Positions 30,424 through 38,375 of a DNA stretch of 64,000 bases are shown one piece after another. Both the position numbers and the translations under genes were made by a program. Source of the DNA: Mycobacterium noviomagense (lineage in GTDB: Bacteria; Actinomycetota; Actinomycetes; Mycobacteriales; Mycobacteriaceae); contig NZ_AP022583.1 of assembly GCF_010731635.1 (NCBI RefSeq), positions 1,488,001 to 1,552,000 of the forward strand. Direction: 5' to 3'. The notes beneath the pieces were generated by a model that was not told the origin of the DNA, did not search any database, and saw only the letters and a program-made list of their open reading frames with translations. The stretch's first letter is position 1, and every line of letters begins with the position of its first letter.

Positions 30424-30882
30424 ATGGTTGACCTCGCCCAGCTCCAGGAGGCGAGTGCCGACTGGGAGGCAATGGATCGAGGCGGACACCGGCTGGCCCG
30501 TCACCTTAGTTTCACGTGCTTTGGGCTGGCCGTCGTCGCTGGCATTACGGCCGCGTTGATCCCTTCGGCGACAACTGTGGCGGCGATGGCCACCGGCCTC
30601 CTGTTGATGGCGTCGGTGTTTTGTCTCCGGGTCTGGTGGGGTCCCTCGCCGTTGCCCTATTCCGAGCTGGAACCGCCGGCCACGGTGGCGTTCACGGCTG
30701 AGGAGAACCGCTGGTTCATGGCATCCCAAGCGCCGGAACCATTTAGCGCGATTTCGGCGTGTCCAAGCTGCGGCGATTTGACTGTTCATCCGGCCCGTAG
30801 ACCCAGCGAGTCCGATCCGAGTTGGGCGGCGATTATTCGGCACTGCGCCGTATGTCAGAGGGAATGGGCGCAAGCCCAGTAG
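30424..30882 (+). CDS. Two-helix membrane protein with C-terminal zinc ribbon, hypothetical
   Basis: 152 aa from the ATG at 30424. Two adjacent membrane helices at about 28-48 and 50-70 (FTCFGLAVVAGITAALI, TVAAMATGLLLMASVFCL). The soluble C-terminal part ends in a four-Cys zinc-ribbon pattern (CPSCGD and CAVCQ). No family recognised. It converges with the coupling-ATPase fusion gene (37 bp gap). Confidence 0.65.
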   Translation: MVDLAQLQEASADWEAMDRGGHRLARHLSFTCFGLAVVAGITAALIPSATTVAAMATGLLLMASVFCLRVWWGPSPLPYSELEPPATVAFTAEENRWFMASQAPEPFSAISACPSCGDLTVHPARRPSESDPSWAAIIRHCAVCQREWAQAQ

Positions 30883-30919
30883 CCGGTACAGGCTTCTGAG
30901 GGAGCTCAGGGCGCGAGCA

Positions 30920-32944
30920 TCAGCGCTCAGGCTGGGGTGGGGATATTGCTAGTTCGGCGACCAGCCGGCGAACACGGCCTTCAATTTCGTCGCGGATGAG
31001 CCGTACTGCCGCCACATCTTTACCGTCTGGGTCGTCGAGGTCCCAGTCTTCGTAACGGCGGCCGGGCAACGTTGGGGGAGCATCGCCGCAGCCCATGCTG
31101 ATGATCACGTCGGCGGCTTGGATGATCTCGTAGCTCCACGGTTTGGGGTATTCGTCGGCGATGTCGATCCCGTGCTCGGCCATCACGGCGATGGCAGCTG
31201 GGTTGATCTGGCCGTGGGGCGCTGAACCACCAGACCACGCCACGGCCGCGTCCCCGATGAGACGGCTGAAAAAACCCATGGCCATTTGGGATCGGCCCGC
31301 GTTGTGGTTGCACAAGAACAACACCACCGGCTTGTCGTCGGTTGATTTGCCTTCCACCTTCGCCAGGGCGCGAAGTCGTTGCCGCGCGAAGCGCTCTGCG
31401 AGCAGCGCCAAAAATTCTTGAACGGTAGCGGAGATGGCGAGCTGGTCGTAGGACGAGTACAGGACCCGCTCAATGGTCTCCGAATTGAAGGTGTCGGCGA
31501 ACTCGCTGTGCAATCGCGCTACTGCCGATTTGAGCGCTTGACGCTGGCGGCCCCCGCGCAGCTCATCAAGGTAGGCGACGAACTCGCTCCATTCCAAAAG
31601 GTTCACCATCCGCCCGGCTGTTCCCCGTACGATCAGCCGGGCCTGATTCTCATTGTGCGGAACCAGTTCTCCGGGTTCCTGCTCGTTGCTGATCACCCGA
31701 TGGGTGGTTTTGTCGTCGCCGTTGTGGTTATGGGACTGCTGGCTGCGGGTGGTTTTGGCCGCCCATAACGTCGCTGCCTCCATCAGGTCGTCTTCAGGGG
31801 CGCCGTACATGATCAGCGACGCGGGCAGAGCATCGCGAATCGCGCGGCCCTGCAGTGGCCCATAGATCGCGTCGAGCTGCGAAGTTGACTGAGCCGCAAA
31901 ACATATCGATACCCCCAAGCCGCGGCTTTCGGCCAGATACCGCGGCAGCCGCGGCAGCGGCGTGTTGGTGATGTCATCCAAAAACATGCCCACCCGCGGG
32001 AATTCGTCCCATTGAGCGCTTTTGACCCGCTGGCGGTTAATCACTTGGTCCATCAACGTGATCGCCTGCGCAGCCATGGTGCCGTCATCGGGAGTCAGCA
32101 GGTACACCGTCGCGTGGTGCTCATCGAGGAACGACAGATCCAAACTCGACAGCTCGCGGTCACGCAACCAGGTGCGCAGCCACGCCGTCAATACCTTGGT
32201 CACCGTGATCTTCACCGAATCACGCAGGCGCGGCGCCATATCCAAAACCCCGCGCACCCGCGCCTCAAACAACCTGCTGTCGCACCACGCTGCCGCGGAC
32301 GCCCACGACGGGGTCGTACATTGGTAGCCCAGCCCATTGCGGGGTTTCGCCACATCCTCGGCGGCCTCCAGCGTCCACTCAATCCCCCCACCAGTGCAAG
32401 CTGGACTGGCCGCAAACAACAGGCACGTCAACGGGGCGAACGCCAACTCATCCCACGGCCGGGGATCGGCGGCGCTGCGAAGCGAGCCCCCTCTCAACAC
32501 CACCGTCGACATGCTCAGCAGTGTTTCGGCGACAGCTTCGGCGTCCTCGAGTGTGCTGATCAGGGTTGTGGGATCGAAGCGGTAGCGAATGAACTCGGCC
32601 GGGTAATACGATTTGCTGTTCGGCCGCAAGTCCAGCAGCGCCGCCCGCCCATAGCGGCGTGAGGCGACCAGCTGCATCAGGTCATCCTTGCTGGAGGACA
32701 CCAACGCCGGGCCGGGCCAAAGCACCGCGCTTTGGGACAACCACTTGCGTGTCTTGCCGGTGTTCGGCGGGCCAAAACCGCCGATATGCGGGGCGGTCTC
32801 CACGGGCCGGAGACGGCCGCTGCGCTCGTCGCGGACCCAGCCGCCGAACGGGGTCACCTGTGTGTGGTGCTCGTCGTTCAGGACTTGGGCGTTTTCCTCA
32901 AACCCCGGCGTGTGAGCCACCGACCTTTGTGGCCGCGGTTTCAC
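30920..32944 (-). CDS. Conjugative coupling ATPase (TraG/VirD4-like) fused to a thioredoxin-fold-partner-type arsenate reductase
   Basis: 674 aa from a GTG start with AAAAGGAG upstream. Residues about 30-470 are a TraG/TraD-type ATPase: Walker A GPPNTGKT (58-65), Walker B around VGMFLDDIT, then RGLGVSICFAAQSTSQLDAIYG. The N-terminal membrane helices usual for VirD4 are absent. Residues 473-535 are the three-helix domain found in front of actinobacterial arsenate reductases (FADTFNSETIERVLYSSYDQ). Residues 540-665 are a low-molecular-weight phosphatase-type ArsC with P-loop CNHNAGRS (Cys545) and MGCGD (Cys619). The third redox Cys is Pro (DAPPTLPG versus DTCPYIPG in the separate arsC at 37650). 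Uninterrupted frame throughout. Confidence 0.85.
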   Translation of the reverse strand: MKPRPQRSVAHTPGFEENAQVLNDEHHTQVTPFGGWVRDERSGRLRPVETAPHIGGFGPPNTGKTRKWLSQSAVLWPGPALVSSSKDDLMQLVASRRYGRAALLDLRPNSKSYYPAEFIRYRFDPTTLISTLEDAEAVAETLLSMSTVVLRGGSLRSAADPRPWDELAFAPLTCLLFAASPACTGGGIEWTLEAAEDVAKPRNGLGYQCTTPSWASAAAWCDSRLFEARVRGVLDMAPRLRDSVKITVTKVLTAWLRTWLRDRELSSLDLSFLDEHHATVYLLTPDDGTMAAQAITLMDQVINRQRVKSAQWDEFPRVGMFLDDITNTPLPRLPRYLAESRGLGVSICFAAQSTSQLDAIYGPLQGRAIRDALPASLIMYGAPEDDLMEAATLWAAKTTRSQQSHNHNGDDKTTHRVISNEQEPGELVPHNENQARLIVRGTAGRMVNLLEWSEFVAYLDELRGGRQRQALKSAVARLHSEFADTFNSETIERVLYSSYDQLAISATVQEFLALLAERFARQRLRALAKVEGKSTDDKPVVLFLCNHNAGRSQMAMGFFSRLIGDAAVAWSGGSAPHGQINPAAIAVMAEHGIDIADEYPKPWSYEIIQAADVIISMGCGDAPPTLPGRRYEDWDLDDPDGKDVAAVRLIRDEIEGRVRRLVAELAISPPQPER

Positions 32945-32969
32945 GGAGCGCTCCTTTTGCGCGTTTTAC

Positions 32970-33007
32970 TCAGGCTGATTTAAACCCTACTTCAGGCTAA
33001 TTTAAAC
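32970..33007. promoter_or_regulatory. Pair of 16-bp direct repeats upstream of the fusion gene
   Basis: TCAGGCTGATTTAAAC (32970-32985) and TCAGGCTAATTTAAAC (32992-33007) differ at one base and are spaced 22 bp, two helical turns. They lie 26-63 bp upstream of the start, so they could be activator or repressor sites. Confidence 0.45.
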
Positions 33008-33322
33008 TGTGGTCCGTCAAGCTGACACCCAGATGTGTTTTGGCTGGGTGTTTGCTTGCGGCGCATGACTAGTGTCAACGGCGTGACGCTCGGCATCGCG
33101 CTGGTGGCTAGCAGCTTTGACGCCGATGGACGTCGGACCAGCCCCGGGAAGCGGGCTAAACGCCATACTTGACTTCCTTCATAGTTTTGTATAGGCAGTC
33201 GTTCCCCCAGACCGTACGCAAGTCCGATTCAGCGGCCGGCGACTTCGCGGGGTCTCGCAGAGCGGCATGATGCAACGGTTTTATGACGAGTGCCAACCGC
33301 ACAGATTCGATCTTGGGCGTCC
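33008..33322. other. Intergenic region without a recognised gene
   Basis: Contains an 8-bp hairpin ACACCCAG/CTGGGTGT (33025-33051) followed by TTT, terminator-like on the plus strand though no gene runs into it. Base composition is lower in GC than the neighbours. No supported coding frame. Confidence 0.4.
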
Positions 33323-34360
33323 CTAGCCCTTATTCCTCGTGGTCAAGTCTCTATCCCTGCTCGGCTGCACCCGCTTCGGTTCCCCCGGCATCTTCGGGTA
33401 ATTCGGCGGATAGGGCAGGTCACCCAGACCACGTTCTTCATCGGCCTTGACCATCTCCAACAGCGGAGCAACCGACTGCTTGACCGTGTCCATCCCGGCC
33501 CACGGATCTTCGCGCCGGGCCACCAGGTCGGGGACCGTGGCCATGGTGTAGTCGTCTGGATCGGCGACGGCCAGTTCATCCCACGTCAAAGGGGTCGACA
33601 CGGTCGCGATCGCGGTACGCCGCACCGAATACGCCGACGCGAACGTGCGATCACGTGCGTTCTGGTTGTAGTCGACGAAGATCCGCTTCCCCCGCTCCTC
33701 CTTCCACCAGGAGGTGGTGACCGCATCCGGTGCGCGCCGTTCGACCTCGCGGGCCAGTGCGATCCCGGCGCGGCGCACTGCGATGAAATCCCAGTCGGTT
33801 GCGATCCGCACGAATACATGGACACCGCGGCCACCGGACGTCTTGGGATAGCCGATCAATCCCAGCTCGTCGAGCAGCGGCTTGAGCACCTCGACGGCGA
33901 TCGTCCGGGCCTCGGTGAAGCCCGTGCCCGGTTGCGGATCCAGGTCAACCCTCAGCTCGTCGGGGTGTTCGGTGTCGGGGCAGCGCACCTGCCACGGGTG
34001 CAGGGTAACGGTCCCCATCTGCGCGGCCCACACGATCGCCGCCGGATGGGTGACCTTCAGGGCGTCGGCGGTCCGCCCGGACGGGAACGTGACCCGGCAG
34101 GTCTGCAGGTAGTCGGGGTGGTGCGGCGGTACGCGCTTTTGGTAGATCTCTTCGCCGTCGATGCCGTCGGGGAAGCGTTGCAAATGGGTGGGACGATCGC
34201 GCAGCGCAGTCAGCATCGGTCCCCGAGCGACGGCCAAGTAATACTCGACGAGCCTGCGCTTGGTGCCGGACGAGCCGAGCTTCGGGAAATACACCTTGTC
34301 CGGGTTGGTGAACCGGACCATGATCCCGTCGACGTCGAGTTCTTCTGCAGCGCTTGGCAT
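33323..34360 (-). CDS. LigD-type polymerase domain protein (Rv3730c-like, stand-alone prim-pol)
   Basis: 345 aa, archaeo-eukaryotic primase-like polymerase fold as in the LigD polymerase domain. Catalytic Asp139/Asp141 in DELRVDLDPQPG; template/nucleotide-binding region KTSGGRGVHVFVRI; late motif FVDYNQNARDRTFASAYSVR. Such stand-alone polymerases fill gaps with ribonucleotides and act with LigC in base-excision or end-joining repair. Divergent from ligC, 171 bp apart, as in M. tuberculosis. Confidence 0.92.
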   Translation of the reverse strand: MPSAAEELDVDGIMVRFTNPDKVYFPKLGSSGTKRRLVEYYLAVARGPMLTALRDRPTHLQRFPDGIDGEEIYQKRVPPHHPDYLQTCRVTFPSGRTADALKVTHPAAIVWAAQMGTVTLHPWQVRCPDTEHPDELRVDLDPQPGTGFTEARTIAVEVLKPLLDELGLIGYPKTSGGRGVHVFVRIATDWDFIAVRRAGIALAREVERRAPDAVTTSWWKEERGKRIFVDYNQNARDRTFASAYSVRRTAIATVSTPLTWDELAVADPDDYTMATVPDLVARREDPWAGMDTVKQSVAPLLEMVKADEERGLGDLPYPPNYPKMPGEPKRVQPSRDRDLTTRNKG

Positions 34361-34531
34361 TACGATTCCGGTACGTCGGGCCGGCCGGACTCAGTCCGGT
34401 ACTCGCAGGCGCGCCGAGCGGCGTCCGATTGCAGTGCGCTCACGCTTTGAAGTTACGCGTTCGGCCTGGCCGCTAGAAGCCAACGCGCGTAGGACGCAAC
34501 TAGTTGATCGCCGAGACGGCACAATGAGCCG

Positions 34532-35602
34532 GTGGAGCTTCCCGTGATGCCGCCGGTCTCGCCGATGCTGGCCAAATCGGTTCCGACAGTCCCACCCGGG
34601 GCGTCGTATGAGCCCAAGTGGGATGGATTCCGGTCGATCTGTTTCCGCGACGGCGACGAGGTGGAGCTGGGCAGCCGCAACGAGCGGCCGATGACACGCT
34701 ATTTCCCGGAGCTGCTCGCCGCCTGCAAAGCAGAGTTGCCCGAACGCTGCGTGATCGACGGAGAGATCGTCATCGCCACCGCGCACGGCTTGGATTTCGA
34801 GGCGCTGCAACAGCGCATCCACCCAGCGGCCAGCCGCATCAACATGCTCGCTGAGAAGACGCCCGCCGCCTTCATTGCGTTCGACTTGCTGGCCCTCGGC
34901 GAGAACGACTACACCCGCCGACCGTTCGCCGAACGCCGCGCCGCCCTCGTCGACGCGTTGGCCGGCTCCGGTCCCTCGATCCACGTCACACCGGCGACCA
35001 CCGACCTCGGGACGGCACAGCGCTGGTTCGAGGAGTTCGAGGGAGCGGGCCTCGACGGGATCGTCGCGAAGCCGCTGACCCTCACCTATCAACCGGACAA
35101 ACGCGTCATGTTCAAGATCAAACACGAGCGCACCGCCGACTGTGTGGTCGCCGGCTACCGGGTACACAAGTCCAGCGACGACGCGATCGGCTCGCTGCTG
35201 CTCGGGCTCTACAAGGACGACGGGACCCTGGCGTCGGTCGGTGTCATCGGCGCGCTCCCGATGGCCGAGCGACGGCGGCTGTTCAGCGAATTACAGCCTC
35301 TTGTCACTACCTTCGATAACCATCCGTGGAACTGGGCCGCCCACGAAGCAGGTCAACGCACCCCGCGCAAGAACGAGTTCTCCCGGTGGAACGCCGGTAA
35401 GGACCTCTCCTTCGTGCCGCTGCGACCTGAGCGGGTGGTCGAGGTGCGCTACGACTACATGGAAGGCGAACGGTTCCGCCACACCGCGCAATTCAACCGG
35501 TGGCGCCCCGACCGCGACCCACGCTCGTGCACTTATGAACAGCTGGAGCGTCCGATCACGTTCAGCGTCGGCGAGATCGTTCCCGGTCTTAGCCCACGCT
35601 AG
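34532..35602 (+). CDS. ligC: ATP-dependent DNA ligase C
   Basis: 356 aa from a GTG start. Adenylation motif EPKWDGFR with Lys29 as the AMP-accepting residue, motif III region AFDLLALGEND, motif IV GLDGIVAKP, motif V MFKIKHERTAD, and an OB-fold C-terminus (VVEVRYDYMEGERFRHTAQF). Length and order match Rv3731 (about 358 aa). LigC seals nicks in repair with the neighbouring polymerase. Its TAG stop shares the CTAG palindrome with the arsR stop. Confidence 0.95.
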   Translation: MELPVMPPVSPMLAKSVPTVPPGASYEPKWDGFRSICFRDGDEVELGSRNERPMTRYFPELLAACKAELPERCVIDGEIVIATAHGLDFEALQQRIHPAASRINMLAEKTPAAFIAFDLLALGENDYTRRPFAERRAALVDALAGSGPSIHVTPATTDLGTAQRWFEEFEGAGLDGIVAKPLTLTYQPDKRVMFKIKHERTADCVVAGYRVHKSSDDAIGSLLLGLYKDDGTLASVGVIGALPMAERRRLFSELQPLVTTFDNHPWNWAAHEAGQRTPRKNEFSRWNAGKDLSFVPLRPERVVEVRYDYMEGERFRHTAQFNRWRPDRDPRSCTYEQLERPITFSVGEIVPGLSPR

Positions 35603-35958
35603 GCGCAGCAGTTGGGGTCCAACGCCGCGCACAACGCCTGCAAGGCTTCCGGCCGGACCCTGTGAAATACATTCATTCCTCGACGCTCTGAGACCACCAA
35701 ACCGGCCTTGCGCAGCTGGCTCAAGTGATGGCTGACCGTTGACTCGCTGAGGTCCAGCACCGCGGCCAGCTTCCCGGAGATCTCCTCGCCGGCCGAGGAA
35801 CTGAACAGATACGACACGATTTTGACCCGCACCGGATCAGCCAGGGCCTTCAAACGCAACGCAACCGCCAACGCATCGGCATCACTCATCGGGCCCGAGG
35901 CCACCGGGGCGCAACCTACTGGGGCGGTCGTGTCGATGACCGGCAACGCTTTCGGCAT
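35599..35958 (-). CDS. arsR: ArsR/SmtB-family metalloid-responsive repressor
   Basis: 119 aa from the ATG at 35958. Winged helix: LADPVRVKIVSYL, then recognition helix DLSESTVSHHLSQLRKAGLV and wing ERRGMNVFHRV. Cys residues suited to As(III)/Sb(III) binding are near the N-terminus (VGCAPV) and in the terminal NCCA. Transcribed divergently from cadI-acr3-arsC, with paired operators between. Confidence 0.92.
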   Translation of the reverse strand: MPKALPVIDTTAPVGCAPVASGPMSDADALAVALRLKALADPVRVKIVSYLFSSSAGEEISGKLAAVLDLSESTVSHHLSQLRKAGLVVSERRGMNVFHRVRPEALQALCAALDPNCCA

Positions 35959-35981
35959 TACACCATCCTGCCACATGTGTT

Positions 35982-36036
35982 GACATATATCGAAAAGGTA
36001 GGCATGCTTGGGCTGGCCACTAGTTCGATATATGTC
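35982..36036. promoter_or_regulatory. Paired ArsR operators between arsR and the ars operon
   Basis: GACATATATCGAA (35982-35994) and its exact inverse TTCGATATATGTC (36024-36036) flank a 29-bp spacer. The second site sits just before the cadI Shine-Dalgarno and the first just upstream of arsR, so one repressor could silence both directions. Confidence 0.75.
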
Positions 36037-36059
36037 TCACAGCTTGGAGGTCGGCTCCC

Positions 36060-36527
36060 ATGCCGCGTGTTCAACTCGCTCTTAATGTCGACGACCTAGA
36101 TGAGGCAATCACGTTCTACTCCAAGCTGTTTAACACCGAGCCCACCAAACGCAAGCCCGGCTACGCCAACTTCGCGATCGCCGATCCACCGCTAAAGCTG
36201 GTGCTGCTGGAAAGCCCCGGCTCGAGCGGCACCCTTAACCACCTTGGTGTGGAGGTCGACTCCAGCGAGGTCGTGCACACCGAGATCGCCCGGCTGGCCG
36301 AGGCCGGCATGTTCACCGAGAAGGAGATCGGCACCACCTGCTGCTTCGCCACTCAGGACAAGGTCTGGGTCACCGGACCCGGCGGCGAGCGCTGGGAGGT
36401 TTACACCGTGCTGGGCGACTCCGACGCCTTCGGCACCAGCCCCAATCGCCCCGAGACCACACAGAACGAGAGTGTGTGCCGTGGTGTGACCGCCACCGCC
36501 GGCGGGGCGACGGGGTCGTGCTGCTGA
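36060..36527 (+). CDS. CadI/ArsI-family vicinal-oxygen-chelate protein
   Basis: 155 aa glyoxalase-fold protein nearly identical in pattern to M. tuberculosis CadI (Rv2641). Start MPRVQLALNVDDLDEAITFYSKLF; vicinal Cys94-Cys95 in GTTCCFATQDKVWVTGPGGE; His61 and Glu113 as likely metal ligands. ArsI relatives use the Cys pair to bind trivalent organoarsenicals and cleave the C-As bond. First gene of the ars operon; stop is 2 bp before acr3. Confidence 0.92.
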   Translation: MPRVQLALNVDDLDEAITFYSKLFNTEPTKRKPGYANFAIADPPLKLVLLESPGSSGTLNHLGVEVDSSEVVHTEIARLAEAGMFTEKEIGTTCCFATQDKVWVTGPGGERWEVYTVLGDSDAFGTSPNRPETTQNESVCRGVTATAGGATGSCC

Positions 36528-36529
36528 CC

Positions 36530-37660
36530 ATGGAGACAACGCCCATCACCGGAACACCAATGACCGACACCACCAACGTCGCCGACTCATCTGCGGTGAC
36601 AAGGCTTTCCGCACTGGATCGCCTGCTGCCGATCTGGATCGGGGTAGCGATGGCCGCCGGGCTGCTGCTCGGACGCTGGGCGCCCGGGCTGAATACCGCC
36701 TTGCAGCGCGTGCAGATCGACGGGATCTCGCTGCCGATCGCCGCGGGCTTGTTGATCATGATGTATCCGGTGCTGGCCAAGGTTCGCTACGACCGGCTCG
36801 ACGCCGTCACCGCCGACCGGCGACTGCTGATCAGCTCGCTGCTGCTGAACTGGGCGCTGGGGCCGGCGGTGATGTTCACTCTGGCTTGGCTGCTGCTTCC
36901 GGATCTGCTCGAATACCGCACCGGTCTAATCATTGTCGGGCTGGCCCGCTGCATCGCCATGGTCATCGTGTGGAATGACCTGGCCGGCGGTGACCGAGAA
37001 GCCGCCGCAGTCCTTGTCGCGCTCAACTCGATCTTCCAGGTCGTCATGTTCGCCGCGCTGGGCTGGTTCTACCTTTCGGTGCTGCCCGGCTGGTTACATC
37101 TGCCCCAAACCACCATCTCCACCTCCCCGTGGCAGATCGCCAAATCCGTGCTGATCTTCCTGGGCATCCCCCTGGCTGCTGGATACGTCTCTCGACGATG
37201 GGGTCAAAAAGCCAAGGGGCGTCACTGGTATGAGGACCGGTTCTTGCCCAAAGTCGGGCCTTGGGCGCTGTACGGCCTGCTGTTCACCATCGTGATCCTC
37301 TTCGCGCTGCAAGGCGAGCAGATCACGACCCGGCCTTGGGACGTTGCCCGCATTGCGCTCCCGCTGCTGGCCTACTTCGGGATCATGTGGGGCGGCGGCT
37401 TCTTGCTGGGCTCGGCCTTGAAGCTGGGCTACGAACGCACGACCACGGTGGCGTTCACTGCTGCCGGCAACAACTTCGAACTGGCCATCGCCGTGGCGAT
37501 CGCCACCTACGGCGTCACCTCCGGGGAAGCGCTGGCCGGCGTCGTCGGACCGCTTATCGAAGTCCCCGTTCTTGTCGCCCTGGTTTATGTATCACTAGCC
37601 TTGCGGCCCAGGCTGGTTCGCCGCGCCGTCGACGACGAAGCGCTCAGCTATGACCGATAA
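36530..37660 (+). CDS. acr3: ACR3-family arsenite efflux permease
   Basis: 376 aa from the ATG at 36530 (another ATG at 36560 is possible). Ten hydrophobic helices. Conserved ACR3 features include LLINWALGP-type TM with LLLNWALGPAVM, the GLARCIAMVIVWNDLAGGD segment with the transport-essential Cys, and FTAAGNNFELAIAVAIATYG. It exports As(III)/Sb(III). In M. tuberculosis the acr3 homologue is fused to arsC; here the two are separate and overlap by 11 bp. Confidence 0.95.
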   Translation: METTPITGTPMTDTTNVADSSAVTRLSALDRLLPIWIGVAMAAGLLLGRWAPGLNTALQRVQIDGISLPIAAGLLIMMYPVLAKVRYDRLDAVTADRRLLISSLLLNWALGPAVMFTLAWLLLPDLLEYRTGLIIVGLARCIAMVIVWNDLAGGDREAAAVLVALNSIFQVVMFAALGWFYLSVLPGWLHLPQTTISTSPWQIAKSVLIFLGIPLAAGYVSRRWGQKAKGRHWYEDRFLPKVGPWALYGLLFTIVILFALQGEQITTRPWDVARIALPLLAYFGIMWGGGFLLGSALKLGYERTTTVAFTAAGNNFELAIAVAIATYGVTSGEALAGVVGPLIEVPVLVALVYVSLALRPRLVRRAVDDEALSYDR

Positions 37661-38069
37661 ACCCAGCGTCCTTTTCGTATGCGTCCACAACGCCGGCCGC
37701 TCCCAAATGGCCGCCGCACTGCTCACCCATCTCGCCGGTGACCGCATCGAGGTCTGCTCCGCCGGAACCGAACCCGCCGACCAGCTCAACCCCACCGCCA
37801 TCGCAGCGATGGCTGAACTCGGCATCGATATCACTGCCAACACACCGAAAATCCTCACCGGCGATGCGGTGCAGTCGAGCGACGTCGTGATCACCATGGG
37901 CTGCGGCGACACCTGCCCCTATATTCCTGGAGTCTCCTACCGGGACTGGGAGCTCGATGACCCCGCCGGCCAACCGCTCGACGCCGTTCGCGCGATCCGC
38001 GACGAAATCGGCGATCACGTGCGCGCCCTCATCGCCGAACTACTCCCGGCCACTCGCCGACACTGCTGA
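37650..38069 (+). CDS. arsC: Arsenate reductase, low-molecular-weight phosphatase type
   Basis: 139 aa. P-loop CVHNAGRSQMA (C-X5-R, Cys11), second Cys in MGCGD and third in DTCPYIPG, then DWELDDPAGQPLDAVRAIRDEI. Reduces As(V) to As(III) for export by ACR3, with electrons from thioredoxin or mycothiol. Unlike the copy fused to the coupling ATPase, all three redox cysteines are present. Confidence 0.95.
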   Translation: MTDKPSVLFVCVHNAGRSQMAAALLTHLAGDRIEVCSAGTEPADQLNPTAIAAMAELGIDITANTPKILTGDAVQSSDVVITMGCGDTCPYIPGVSYRDWELDDPAGQPLDAVRAIRDEIGDHVRALIAELLPATRRHC

Positions 38070-38146
38070 TCGACGGGGTCGACGTCGTCACCGGCGCACC
38101 GCTCGCGGACAACCCCTGCTGCCGGTTGAACCTGCCCACCGCCGAG
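38042..38146 (+). pseudogene. C-terminal remnant of a thioredoxin-fold (alkylmercury-lyase-like) gene
   Basis: In the +2 frame relative to arsC, overlapping its last codons, the sequence reads SPTLLIDGVDVVTGAPLADN and then PCCRLNLPTAE before TAG; ILAALGCVK follows after the stop. SPT-LLIDG and a late C-RL-PT pattern are typical of small thioredoxin-like proteins seen next to metal-resistance genes. There is no start codon or N-terminal half, so it is a fragment. Confidence 0.4.
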
Positions 38147-38375
38147 TAGATCCTCGCCGCGCTGGGCTGCGTGAAAGGCGCGGGTAACCAAATACCTTGA
38201 ATCGCGGGTAATTATTTGAGGTGCCGGCGCCGAGCGATAACGGCCCATAAAGCCGTACGACCCTCTGCGGTCCTGGACCGGGCAGATCAGGCGCGGGCCA
38301 AGTCGGTGACGCCGTTAGAGATAACACTGTCTCCCACGAGCACCCCCCGCTGCGGGCGGGCCATTTCTCCGGGTA
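38147..38375. other. Intergenic region between the ars and copper operons
   Basis: No supported gene. It separates the 3' ends of convergent arsC and the Rv0970-like gene. Confidence 0.5.

Noticed and set aside
33169..33195. Promoter-like TTGACT and TATAGG in the gap before the polymerase gene
   Set aside because: Spacer of only 15 bp and no plus-strand gene follows.
33290..34450. 386-codon plus-strand frame over the LigD-type polymerase
   Set aside because: Antisense mirror of a well-supported gene with catalytic motifs on the minus strand.
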